Source of the DNA: Smallanthus sonchifolius
Taxonomy: Eukaryota > Streptophyta > Magnoliopsida > Asterales > Asteraceae
Assembly: GCA_023525975.1 (NCBI GenBank)
Contig: CM042018.1
Location: 70,811,001 to 70,875,000, forward strand
DNA length: 64,000 bases
Reading direction: 5' to 3'
Numbering within the stretch: the stretch's first letter is position 1; every line of letters begins with the position of its first letter. Both the position numbers and the translations under genes were made by a program. Positions 36,229 through 50,051 of this stretch are shown here, piece by piece. Under the pieces are notes generated by a model that made no database searches, was not told the origin of the DNA, and saw only the letters and a list, made by a program, of their open reading frames with translations.

Positions 36229-36780
36229 TCTATATCTATACATACTAATAAATAAAGGTTTTGGTGAGTCAAATTTCCCGCCTCTCTCTCCTATTAATTG
36301 CACAAACTTTCTTTAATTATTTTTTTAATAAGTTTTTGTGGAAAAGTAATTAATATCTATAATATATACTTTATAATAAATAAAAGTTTTTCCATGCCAC
36401 GTGTCGCTTTTATATTCATTCTCATCATATTTTTCCCGTATCTCTCTCTTATTAAAATCCTTCATCTTTTAATAATAATATATATTTAAAGAAAGCATTA
36501 ATTATACTAATAAAATATATTTATTTTAATTTATCCATTATTATAAAAAACTTGAAATCTAATTATTTAACTTTTATTTTCAATCAAATAATAAATGAAA
36601 ATCAAATTTTTACATTAAATAGTACTTAACATATTTTCGAAACCCAATTATATATTAATTTTTATATTTTTTGAATTTTGTTTTCTATCGTAAGTATACT
36701 GTAAAATATACACATAAAAATTTAAGAATTTTATTTATTGATATTTTTCGACCCGTGTGTAGCACACGGATCTAAGCTAG
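36229..36780 (+). mobile_element. Non-autonomous Helitron (552 bp)
   Basis: Starts TCTATATCTATACATACTAA after an A and ends GATCTAAGCTAG before a T, the A^T insertion rule of Helitrons. A perfect hairpin (CCGTGTG TAG CACACGG, 36753-36769) lies 11 bases before the CTAG end. It begins 15 bp beyond the TSD of the old gypsy element. No Rep/helicase is encoded. Confidence 0.8.
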
Positions 36781-37751
36781 TAAATAATATTTATAAGACT
36801 TATGTTAAATAATAATTGATTTTCCTGGACGCTTTCATTGTTTTCCATGTTAGAACAAGGGGTCGGTCTCTGCTCGTAGCCCTAATTCCCAATCGACGCC
36901 CCCCTCCCTCCCATCGGATCATCCACCGTCGCACCACCCACCGTCGCACCGTCGATTGTGGAGTTTCAAAGATTATTAACTGAATGGTGGAATTTGGCGG
37001 GATGTTCCATTCAATCAAACCAATTACACTTCCCTCACCTCATCTCTCCCTCTCTGCTCGAATTGTGGTGGTACGTTAAACCATATACCTCATGACTTTT
37101 ATGCATCTTGATTTTGAATTCAGCTTTATTTTTATGGTAATATTGTTGTTCGATTTCGTTTGACTCTTATTTGGTTGTTGCTGATTCTAGTGGAAGTAAA
37201 TTAATCAATTGGGATGGCTTGTTTGCTGCTTGTGTTATATATATATATATTTATATTTATATATATATGTGGGAAGAAAGGTTTGAGAGTTGAATATGCT
37301 AGTTTTCGGTATTAAAATAAATATACAAGTACCCCAAACAGAAAAGCCTTGGTGTTAACTTAACAGACTACTCTTATTCTTTTGATTAATTTTTCATTTT
37401 GATCCTAAAAGAGTTCTTGCAAAGTCCACTGTTATTCTACATCCTCATCTTACATTACTTAATTCTTTTATCACCCACCTTTTTTGAAAATGATTGTTTA
37501 GATTCTTTCATAACACAGGGAAAGAAACATCAACAAAAGAATCAGACGAAAAAATTGATATAGTTGACTGCCATTTGGTCCATATCTTTTGGTTATTTTT
37601 TATGCTTTTTATTGGATTACTTGATATGGAGGGTATTCTTTCCCCAGAGCCGGTCCCGAGGATTCGAATGCCCTATACAAGCCGAAAAAAAAGCCCATAA
37701 CGAAATATATAATTTTATAGAAGGCCCAATAATTTTTTTTAAAGCCTCGAA

Positions 37752-37782
<31 letters not shown>

Positions 37783-38355
37783 AATTTTAATTTTTTTTTG
37801 GCCCCTCGAAATGTTAGGCCCACTATGGTCATGTTGCCTGCTGGCACATTGGGCCGGCCCTGTCTTTTCCATATGCTTTTTATACTCTTTCTTGTGAAAT
37901 ACAAAAAAAAAGCTGTTGGGTTTCTGATCTCCCTCTAAAACCTTTGTTTTTCAGTTTCCAATTGAATCGTTGAAGATTGTAAATTTTGTTGGGTAATGCC
38001 AAACACCACGAAAGGAGGTGTTATAACAAAATTAGAAATCCATACAATGAGGGACCCCCATTTGATCATTAAGTTGAAGAGGGGTATTTGTTATTACTGT
38101 ATTCTTATAAAATAGGGTTTTCTTAGGCGAGTGAGATTTTTTTTTCTGTTGTATAGATTACCATTTTTTTTTGTGAATGATCATAATGTAAAAAATAGAA
38201 AGAAAGAATTGTTGCTGTGATTTGAGCGATTACTCGAGGTCTGTATAATCAGTTACTCAAGGAGGCTTAGGTGGCCATATAAAGCTCACAAGTTTGTTTA
38301 GCATTTTGTACAGAGTCCTGGCTGTTGGCAGAAACCATTGCTGCCCCTGTGCGCA
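36781..38355 (+). promoter_or_regulatory. Upstream region of the receptor-like gene
   Basis: No coding frame is convincing. A C-rich stretch (36890-37000, CCCCCCTCCCTCCC...CCGTCGCACC) could be part of a 5' UTR or promoter. Microsatellite (TA)n lies at 37235-37270 and 37757-37783. A MITE occupies 37645-37862. The last 50 bases before the ATG (TTGTACAG|AGTCCTGG) may include the 3' splice site of a leader intron; this is only inferred. Confidence 0.35.
37645..37862. mobile_element. Short hAT-type MITE upstream of the gene
   Basis: Ends CAGAGCCGGTCCCGAG and, inverted, CAGGGCCGGCCCAATG. The flanks TCTTTCCC (37637-37644) and TCTTTTCC (37863-37870) match at 7 of 8. 218 bp, AT-rich centre, no coding capacity. 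Confidence 0.65.
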
Positions 38356-41300
38356 ATGGGGGGTAGATGGACACCATATAAACTCGGTTTATCTTCTTTC
38401 CTTCTTTTGATTCTTAATCTAATTCAAGGGTGTTCTTCACTGAACCCTGAAGGTATGTTAACAATCTTTTACAAACTTGCTCATTTAATTGGTGGAGATT
38501 TGTATATACTGTGTTGTATTTTTTAAGTGTTTTAGGTGGTTTGTAATTGGAATATAGGTCTGGCCTTGTTGGATTTTCGGGCAGGAGTATCTCGTGATCC
38601 GTATGGCGCCTTCAGAAGTTGGTATCCAGATAACCGTGATCCATGCTCATGGTCTAATGTTCATTGTGTTGATGGTAATGTTCATGTGTTGTAAGTTCAT
38701 CACTCTTTGCTTTTTGCTCTTAGGGCCTGTTTTAATTTTTATTTCATGCTGAATGGATAATGGAGGGTTGTATGCAGCAAGTGGTGAATGGATAATTGTT
38801 GTTTGTTTGGTTGTTGGATGATAGAAAATGACCATTTTAGTCCTTTTTGTTACTTAAGGTTTTTTTGTGTGTGTGTTTTTAGAACGGCGACACACACACT
38901 TCCTAAATCTACACCTTAAATCCACCTATATACCCCATATGGGGTTTGAACCCTCATCACTTGGATAGAAAGGGGGGGGGGGGACCAGGTACCATTGGGC
39001 TAGAAGCTTTTTGGTTTCTGTCAATTAAGTGCTGACAATAAGTAAAAATAAACACTCAGATATGGTTTAGAAATAAGCCGTCCATACCCTTCTACCCATT
39101 AACTCCTAAACAAACATTCACGTTGAATACATGTATGTAGGATTAAATTTTGTGCATATGGTAGATAAGATGGCTAATTTCTGTTCCGAATGAATACGTG
39201 TTTTGATGATTTTTTGGGTGTTCTGTTTGAAGGGATCTCAACGGGCTATCTTTGGAAGGAGTATTGGTACCTGAGATAGGGAACCTCACATATCTGAGAC
39301 GTCTGTGAGTGCTACTCAACTTTCTATTTTGTCTAAGTTTGGTAATTTTGTTGTTTTTTGTTTCCTTTTGTATTTTGTGGTTTCTCTTTATAGCGCAACT
39401 TGGTATAATGATCTATGGGCTCTTTGTTTCCATCTTGTAAAGGTATGGTAGATGTAATCCGAAAAAAGGTCAAGTTTTTGAGGGAATCATGTTATGTGAA
39501 ATGTGGTTAAGAATGACCTCCATCAATATTTATGGCCTATATTGCTTTGCTAATTTGTGTATACGATGCTTTAAGAATCTGGCAAGCAAACATTTGATTA
39601 ATGAACATATGGTTCTTTGCTAATTTGTGTATTGAAAGGACATGTAGCTCAAACAAACTGATTTTTGTAAGTTATATAAAGTACTTTTTTGCCAAAACGA
39701 ATAGATGAATCTTGTGGACCCAAACCAATGCAATTGGTTTGTTTGTGTATCATTTGATAGCTTGAAAATATAAGTTTGCTCTTTTGGTAGAAATAACATA
39801 GTAGCAACTTTGAGACACTTAAAATCACTGCAGAGCACCAACTATGAGGCACATGACTTTCCTAAGAATCATTATTTAGATTTTTCTTAATATTGCTTTC
39901 TTTCTTGTTTTACTAGTGTCCTCTCACAGAATAACTTTTCTGGAGTTATTCCAAAAGAGCTTGGTGAACTCACAATGTTGGAAGTACTAGACTTAAGGGA
40001 TAATAACTTGAGTGGACGTATTCCTTCAGAGCTAGGAAGGATGTATTCACTAAAACGGTTGTAAGTGAGATAAATCAGTCCCTCTCTCTTTTGACTTTTA
40101 AGTGTCAAACATGCTTCCAATAATTTCATAATCATTACATAGTCATATGCATGTTTAGCACTGAATCATCATCTACTGAGGTATTTGTCCATTGTCCCTC
40201 GTGTTAAATGTATCTATATCAAATTTCAAATCAAAAGTAGTTCATTTGATACTCAAAGTCAGATTTTGAAAGTTAATATTTAATTTAAACAGTAGTAGTT
40301 TGTCTTCATCATAATCTTCCATGCATACCATTCAATCTATATGGGTTGCCAAGTTATACCACATTGGACTGACCACTATCTAAAGAGGAAATACAATTTG
40401 GTTTTGGAGGTCCAACTTGTAACCTTTTTAAACTCAAGGGGTGTTTAGATGTGTGTCTAAAGTGATGTGGCAATAATTAGTGTTTAATGGATTATGATTT
40501 TGATCTTATTATTTTTTGCGGTCAAAATTATCAGATTTGGTGTAACAGTAAAAGTTGCTATAAGAGAACTGATTATGAAAATGTAATAAGTTACATGCCC
40601 ATCCCTAAATCAAATGGTTTTGGTCTAGACAATTGAAATCATGATTATGATTTTGGAAGCACACATCCACACACACTCCCTTAGACCTGAAATAGAAATT
40701 TTTTATATAAAAAACTAGCATTAGTACTTGTTAGTTTTTGTTATACAATTTATGAAGTTATAATCGTTTATTGAAAATGTACATGGTTCATATAGAATCT
40801 TTGCAAGTAACATTGTATATGTTTGTTTTAAAACACAAGCAAATATCCTCTTGGTCATATATGATTGAATGAGTACCTAATTTATGGTAGTTATGTACTT
40901 TAGGTTGCTCTGTAACAACAATCTTGAAGGACCCATTCCCATGGAACTCAGGACTCTCAACTTTCTCTGTGAATTGCATTATGATGAAAACCTTCCAACC
41001 CTTGTTGCCAATGGGATTGGATGTCTAAATAGGAAATTAGGACGATGGTAAGACACAACTCATTATTAAATAAATTTAAATTCGGATTCCTATTTAGGGG
41101 TATTTGGATGCGCCTTTTGGAACTGATCATGTGGCATTAAGTTATCAATATCAGATAATAGCTGTTATTAAATGTTTTGCAGGAGATAATGTGGGATGTA
41201 CTTCCACTGTCTGAAATTGTCACAATCACTTCTGGTGCTGTTAAATTTTTATTAAATTCCGATAGTGATTAAACTGTTTACTTCACCTCTAGAAAGTCAT

Positions 41301-44300
41301 TAAATAACTTCATAAAAAATCCTCTCTCAACATATCTAAACACCCCCATTTAGTCAATTGCAGAAACTTTTAAGCAACAATAACCAAATAAAGTTTTTAA
41401 GCATGTTTTGCATACCTAATCATTTCACAATTGTTTCATTCATGAAATGAGTGATTGATGCTGAAAATTGTACAGTGAGTGCTCACTATGAAACCCAACG
41501 TTAATTGATTTTCTTATTGTGCTGTATTACTGACAGCGTATGGCCGGGAGGTTCTAAACTTCAAAAGAAAGTTGATTCTCTTCTAAAACAAGTCAAAGAA
41601 ACAGTTTCTAGTTACCTCAATCTATTCCAACTGTAAGGAAGAATGTCAAATTAATTTGCTAGTTCATGCTTATCATAGTTAACCCATCTTCTTTCTTCAC
41701 TAAAGTTTCAGGATTCTCAAGAGCTTCTCGGAGAATTGCAATATCAGTGAAAAAAGTAAGTTAAACAACTACATGCAGTGAAAGGTTTGACTTCTAGTAA
41801 GGTGTCCAAAATATGATTCGAAAATGTGAAAAATGTATATTTCCTAAATAAAATACTGATGTTCTTTACTTGTGATTCTTCATTGTATATGGGATCAGTA
41901 GGTGAACCGGAAGCAGAAATGGAGGGAAATGTTGTACGCCGAAAGCTTGCAGAGGGATCTCCAAACCTAGCAGCTGCACTATCCCCTAGTGATGGGATTG
42001 GGCCACCAAAGATCATAGCTCTTCCAACTACTAGAAGTAGTGGCTCATTTCCTGCTGTACCCAAGCACCAGAAGGCACCACCACCACCACCACTTGCCCT
42101 CAATCAAGAAATAATTTCTTCTCAACCACCAGCAAATCAGTTTCCAGAAAGTGAGAGTGACGAAAGTAGCAATTTAGATAAGTGGAAAATTTGGGTTATA
42201 ATATCTTTCTGCATACTTCTGCTGATAATCATTGCCATAGCTCTTTGGTGCGTGTGTCAAAGTCGAGCAGTAAAGACCATAGGACCTTGGAAGACTGGTA
42301 TCAGTGGACGATTGCAGAAAGCTTTTGTTACCGGTAATTTTTCTTTCCTGTTTCTTCTTCTTCATCCTGTTAGATTGTACTTACTTTAAAGTGTTAAAAT
42401 AATTGGTTTTATCTTATACCTGCCTTGGTTTTAAATTGCGCGATGCGCTCCGATGCGTTTGGTCCCAAAATCCGATGCGCGATGCGTTTTGCGTGATGCG
42501 AGCGCATCACGTATGCGATGCGCTCTTTATTAAAAAGTACAAAAATATTATTTATACATAACAAGTTGTAAAAACATACTTAAACAAAAAAAAAGTCATA
42601 GAATAAGAAGATAGAATTTCATTTTTTTTGTCCAAATGTCGAAATGAGGCATGCTAAAATACTTCCAAAAGCACAAAAAAAGCATACTAAAGTATTTCCA
42701 AGAAAGAAAATGTTGAATAAGCCAAGGAAGAACCTACAATAAGAAGATAGAATTTCAAAAACCCCAAAAATCTGCCAAAAAACCCAAAAAATCATAGTTG
42801 CGCGCATCAGAGCGCTACATGCGAACAACGCATAATGCGAGAAACGGCGCAATATTCACGCATCATGTAATCGCTACGCATCATGTGCAGCGATGCGCTA
42901 ACCCCATCGCAACGTCGCAAAACGCATTATGCGCGCATAATGCGCGCAATTTAAAACCAAGATACCTGCTGCAACAAATTAAGTTTAAAAAAGTAATATC
43001 CTATATAACACTTCTTCTAACCTAATTTACTTTTGTTCTCTATAAAGTATTTCCCTTTTCCCGACTTGTCCATTTTGCTCAATTTTCAGAATCAACTCAC
43101 TTGTGATGGTGTGCATTAGCCGATTAAATATATATATATATATATATATTATATATTGGCGGATATATCTCTCATATTGGTAGAATATTTGTAATCTTTT
43201 GTAATCCTATCCACACACAGAACATGTCAGCTGTGTATTATTTATACCAAGTTTGTGATAATGAGAAATCATAGATTGAATACCAACTAACATGGTATCA
43301 GAGCACCTCTGATAACCTAAAAACCCTAAGCCGCCGTCTCTCTATTTCCGATCACCTTCTATATTCTGATAACTTTCTCATACTTTCCGATCACCTGCTT
43401 CTGTTTCTATCATTTTTTTTCCGTTCCATTCTCCTACTCTCTAAAATGAATCCCAAATATCACCCTGCTATCACTGTTACAAACATAGAGAATTTCATAC
43501 CGATTATTTGATTCCAAGTCACCCATGAAGTGTTAAACTTCAAGAATCCACATTCTACATTTTAGTTGACTCTAACCACATTGAGTCATTTACACCATTT
43601 AACCACATTCAATAGTTTAGTTGGCTAATTTTCACATTAAGTCAATTACACCAATTCTACCTCATTCTACATTCAAGTTTGACTAATAACCTTATAAGTC
43701 AACTTACACCTATTTACCACACACCATATTTAAGTTTGACTATTAACCACATTGCCAAATCACACCTATTCACCACATTTGCACATTCAAGTTTGACTAT
43801 TAACCACATAGTCAAACTATGCAGTCGATAACACCGATATCTCCGATATCGACCCATCTGTAGAATATCGGTCCTAAATATCGGTATAAATATCGGTGCC
43901 GAGAATATCGACGATATTTACGATATATCGCCAAAATTCTAACTTCAAAATATCGGTGTTTTGACCGAGATTATCGGTTTGCCTAAGTTGGGCCTTTTTG
44001 ATATTAGTCTGCCCATTCCACTATTAAAAAGTGTTAGCCCAACTTCAAAACCATAGACAAAAGCCCAAAACCCATGGAATTAAATGACCTAACAAGCTGC
44101 TAAGATGCAATCGGAGGTTCCCACGCTGCTTTTGACTTTTAATTTGACTATTATCATTATGTTTTTGACTTTTAGTTTGACTATTAATATTAATTAATAT
44201 TATATATATATATAATTTTATGCATGTTATAAAAATTACCGATATCTCACCGATATCCCACCGCGAGAACCGATATCTCAAATATCGGTCCTTGACCGAT

Positions 44301-47300
44301 AACCGATATTTCTTCGCATTAATTGCATAGTAGTAAAAAAAAAATTACACCAAATCAACATATTAGTTTGACCTTATACCACATAAAGTCAATTCACACC
44401 AATTCAACATTGTTTGACCCTATATCACATAAAGTCAATTACATCAATTTCAACATGTTAGTTTGACTCTATACCACATAAAGTCAAATTACATCAAATT
44501 CACTATTATCTACATTGGTTTGACTTATACCACATTAAGTCAATTTACATCGTTTTCACCATTATCCACAATGGTTTGACTTATATCACATTAAGTCAAT
44601 TCAACATACAACATGTAAATATAATTTACCACATTTCACCCGTTAGATCGACTAATTTCTTCATTAAGTCAACTAAACCAATTCTACCACATTCACACTT
44701 TAGGTTGACCATATACCACATAGTCAAAATCAACATACAACATGTAAATAGAATTTATCACATAATCTACCTACATGTAAATTACATCAAATTCACCATT
44801 ATCCACATTGGTTTGACTTATACCACATTAAGTCAATTTACATTGTTTTCACCATTATCCACAATGGTTTGACTTATACCACATTAAGTCAATTCAACAT
44901 ACAACATGTAAGGTTTTGTCATTTGCAAAAATACGCTACACACTTTAAGGTGTGAGAGAATTTTCTCTCCACCTCTGTCAACAATTCTAGCCGGAATACT
45001 CATCTGCCGCCGTTTATTCCTCCACCTCCACCGTCGTTTTCCATTATTCCGGCACCCTAGTCAACCAACCTTACTCTTCTCCTGCTTCTTGGTTCTTGAT
45101 TATGCCGAGAAAAAAGGAGCTGCCTCCTAAACCTTCAAGAGTTCTGCCGCCACGGTCTGCCGTAAAGGGACACTCACGTTAATCCTCAATCTCGGATGGA
45201 GGAGATGTGGATTCACAGCTCCTAGCGGAACATGAGATAGAAAGATCTGATGAGGAGCTATCTAGGGTTCAAACGTCTATGCATGGGGCTGAAGTTATCC
45301 TCCCACGTACGGGTTTGAGCTCCATGGATCAGACGGGTTTGGTTCTCTATAAAGATGGATTGGATGTTGGTGCTTGCATGGTTAACAAAGCAGATTTGTT
45401 GGTTCCGTCTATTAGTGTTGGCTCTTCTTCGGGTGGAACTCTGTCGGAATCCACCGGGGAGAGCAACGCATCGGGTCCTTCCTCCATCCCCACACCGCTT
45501 GCTAGTCCGGGTGTTGGTAAGTGTACGACTCCAGATTCAGGGGAAAAGGTTTCAGCTCTTAGGAATCTCGATTCAAACCATGTGTGGTAAGATAATACAT
45601 CTCCCGGAGATAGGGATACGGGATCGGCAAACAAGTTTGGTTGGTTCCCCCGACACGTTTTACACAGTTAATGAGTCCTAAACATACCATGATTGGAGCG
45701 GGATCCAAATCAGGAGCCAAAGTTAATGGCCGGAATATGATACCGATATCACCGTTGTTTTCTCAGGAGTTTAAAGCTCCAGATGGAACGGGATTACACC
45801 CTAAATTTGTCTGGTCTAGTGGAAAGGAAAAAAGGTTAATGTCGCTAGAGAATGGGGGATGGAAGCTGGTTCTGTTTGTCTTGTCGGAGCTGAATTCCGA
45901 TAAACGGGCGCCGGTGCTGGAAGAGGTGGTGACGGCAGAGGTGGTTCATCACCAGTCCACAGCCCAGATTACAACCAACCCAATTGAAAAAATTCTTACA
46001 GGTGGTAATCATGGGCACGTGGATTCGGGTCAAGCCATGCATGGGAATGTTGTGCATGGCAACCAACCGGACTCGTTGGAAACAGACCAGAGGGTGGATG
46101 TGCATGATGTGATAAAGGATGATGGAGTCTAGGTCCAATTGGAATCAAATGTTGCTATGCATGGGAATTTGATGTTCATCATGATGCTATGCATGGGCTC
46201 AAACCGAACATAGAGGAGCTTAATGACTTGGAGGAAGATCAAGGAACTTCTTAGACCCTAAACAAACCAGTCCTCTGGGTTAGTACTTCTCCGATGGTGA
46301 ATGCGGGAGTTTAAGAAAATTATGGACCCGGTTATTGGTTTGATGAATTTAATGAAAGAAGGCATGGAGGCTATTGAAGAAACTTTACGAAAGGATCCAC
46401 CTACTCTACATGAGACCAAGAAAGTTGATAACAAAAAGGTACATTTTAAAATGTTTGATTATGAGGAATTATTAAAGTTGGATGATGACATGCCCGATAT
46501 AGACCCGGTGAGAGGCACCAAGTTTTAGAACAATGATCTTTTGCAAAAGTTGGTAAAGGGGGAAGGGGTAGAGGATGGAGAACCCGGTTACTATATCACC
46601 CGCCTAAGTTAGATGAAACTAGAGAACCAATAGTGACTTTAGACGCCCGTTTTATGGCTAAGAGTTTTAACGCACATCACATACAACTTTATGATTGTTT
46701 TATTCGAGGGTCTCTACCATTTTATGTGGTTAGAGAGAACCTAATAAAAATGTGGCATAAGTATGTCCTTAAGTCGATTCATGTTAAAAAAGGGGGGTTT
46801 TATTTTAATAAATTTGATGCGGAAGACGGGATGCTACAAGTGCTTGAGAGGAACCCTTGGTTAGTGGAAAACATACCTTTGGTTTTACAATTATGGGAAC
46901 CAGATACGGTTATAACAAAGCCTAATCCTAAATCAGTTCCGGTGTGGGTAGCTATTAAAGATTTACCCTTATGTCTTTGGATTGGAGGAAACATTGGTCA
47001 AATAATAAGTTGTGTGGGCAAACCACTTATGCTTGATCATGCTACATACGAGAGATGTGAAACTAAAGAGGGTCCTATGAATTATGCTCGGGTTCTTGTG
47101 GATGCTTTTGCTTCAAATTGGGCTTCCGTATCGGGTTAAAGTTAAATTCCCATCTAGAGGTAAAATCCCGGGTAAGTCTTGTTATCTTGAGTTATCGTAT
47201 AGATAGAAACCTCCATGTTCTATTTGTGGTGTATTTGGACATGCTAGGGAGAAACATAATATACCTGCAAAAGAAGTGCCATCTCAAAAACCAATGGATA

Positions 47301-50018
47301 CTGTTGATCATGATGTACAAAGAGATAATCTGGAGCCTATTATGGAAATGCATAAACTGAATGAATTTGAAAAAGGAAACTGGATGGTTTTGTTGAGGTA
47401 GTACGTAAAAAGAAAAAAAGGTGGAAAGGGTTTTTTTGTGGGCCGTAATCAAAAGCCCAACTGGAGGCCGAAGGAAGTTGGTGCTGGTCCGTCTTCAAGA
47501 CCCTCGACCCAAACTGAAACAGGCCCACATGGTCAAAAAATCCACTTGGCCAAACATGAAACATGCCCCTTTAGTCGGCCAGCCTATGCGGCCCAAAAAA
47601 GAAATGGTGAATCAGGCCCGAGCTTGCGGGTTCCTCAAAATCAAGCCCAATCCAACCTAAATATGGACGACTTCCCTCCTTTGGGCTTAGGTTTGATCCA
47701 AACTAAGCCTAGGGAGTCGGCTTTGAAGTTCATCATTGTGTCAAATAAGTTTGATGTGTTAAATAATGCGGATGAGCATGATGGAAAGGTTGATGATTAT
47801 TACGATGGTAAATTCAAGCTTTGGAATAGTGAAAAAATAGAAGCCCAAAAGTACTACGATTCAAACCCGTATGATATCTTCTCCAAATGGTCGGACTCTC
47901 TTAGATCTTACTTTTTTGGATTGGGTGGTGATAAAGGTTGTGGAGATAAGGAAAAGAAAGAGATTAACACTACACAAGGTGATGTCATTGAGGAGGTAGA
48001 GTCAGAGAGTGATGGCACAAGCAGATTAATGGCAAGCTATAATAGATAGATTTAATTTCGTTTGTTTATTATAGTCGATGTAACTGGTTTATTTGTCTTT
48101 TTTGTCGTGGTTCCCCTCTTTTTGGTAAAATGTCTAGGAGGGGGGGATCACTTTGATTGTAATATATGCTATTTTTTTAAATAAAATTTACCAAGGGCAA
48201 TGCCCTCCCCCCCTAAAAAAAAAAAAAAAAATGTAAATATAATTGACCACATTTCACCGGTTAGATTGACTAATTTCCTCATTAAGTCAACCACACCAAT
48301 TCTACCACATTCACACTTAGTTTGACCATATACCACATAGTTAAAATAAACATACAACATGTAAATAGAATTTACCACATAATCTACTTACATGTAAACT
48401 ACTTATCTACTACTAAGTAAGTGCAAAGCACTTACCTTGGCTAATGAAGATTCCAATCGGTCTTCAAAGCTAACACCTGTATCACCTTGATCACCTAAAC
48501 ATTCCACATGTTTTAGTAATCTAAATTATTCTAATATATTCATCAATTGAAGTTTAACACCCACCAAAGATCTTATGATCCTCACCCATCATCTAATCTT
48601 GGTTTATTAAGCTTCACACAAGCTTTTAACCATTCTAAGTCAATTCCACCCATTTGACCCATTAAGGTTTGTCACCCAATTTCCACAATTTCACCCAACT
48701 GATATTTCACCAAAACAATTGAGTTTTCAACTTGAAAATGTGTAAAATGTGTTTATATAACACGATAAACACTTAACCATACTCAATTCAACCTTTAAAC
48801 CTCGCAATTGAAAAACCTCGAAATTAGGTCCTCAAGAACCCTAATTTTCAAATCAACAAATTGATTGAGGTTTCTTATCAATTAAAGTGTCTATTACCAC
48901 CATAAACACTTACCAACCATCAATCCATCAATTAAACATCCCCAATTAGAAAACCCCTAAATCACCCTCAAGAACCCTAATTCTTGAATCATCAAGTTGG
49001 ATGTTATCTACCACCCTTAACCTTTAATCAAGCTAGATTCTAACTTTTATCAAGTTATTAAACATCTACAACACCACCCAAATCAGCCCTATTGCTTGAT
49101 TTCATCAAAACCCACCAAGAATAAGAATCAATGAAAGTTTTGGAGAAGAAAGGATACTTGAAGCCTAGATGAAGATGAACACCTCAAATCCTACTGATTT
49201 TGCATGCAATTCTTCAATTTTAGTTTTTGGCTTCCTCCTTCCCCCTTGCACATTCACGACAGAAACACACACTAGTGTGTGTAAAATGTGCAGGCCCCCC
49301 TTCTTAACACACCATATTTTCGAATTTACACAAATAGCCCCTGGACTTCCAAATATGGCTCTTTTCACCCAAACTAGCAAAACTCCACTTTTGCAACAAA
49401 CCTCTAACTTTCTTTTATTTAAAAACACTCCCTATACATACTCATTATTTAAGTGCACACAAGGGTTCCTTGTGCATTGTTTCCGTCTAAGTGCACACGA
49501 GAATTCCCTGTGCACTTTCTTAGCCTAAGTGCACACAGGGGTTCCTATGCACTATCTCCATCCAAGTGCACACAAGAGTTCCTTGTGCACTATTTCCACC
49601 TAAGTGCACAAAAGGGTTCTTTGTGCACTATTTCCAGCTAAGCGCACACAGAGTCCTCTATGCACTTTTCCACCTAACTGCACATAGAGTTCCTTGTGCA
49701 CTATCTTTCAGAAGTTGGTTCGTTACATATATACATATATGTGTATACATATATGTATGTATATACATACATATATGTGTATATATATATATACCCAAAA
49801 GGGTTCCCTGTGCACTATTTCCACCTAAGTGCACACAGAGTCCTCTATGTACTTTTCCACCTAACTGCACATAGAGTTCCTTGTGTACCATCTTTCGGAA
49901 GTTGGTTCGTTACATATATACATATATGTGTATACATATATATGTATATATACATATATGTGTATACATATATGTGTATACATATATGTGTATACATATA
50001 TGTGTATACATATATGTG

Positions 50019-50051
<33 letters not shown>

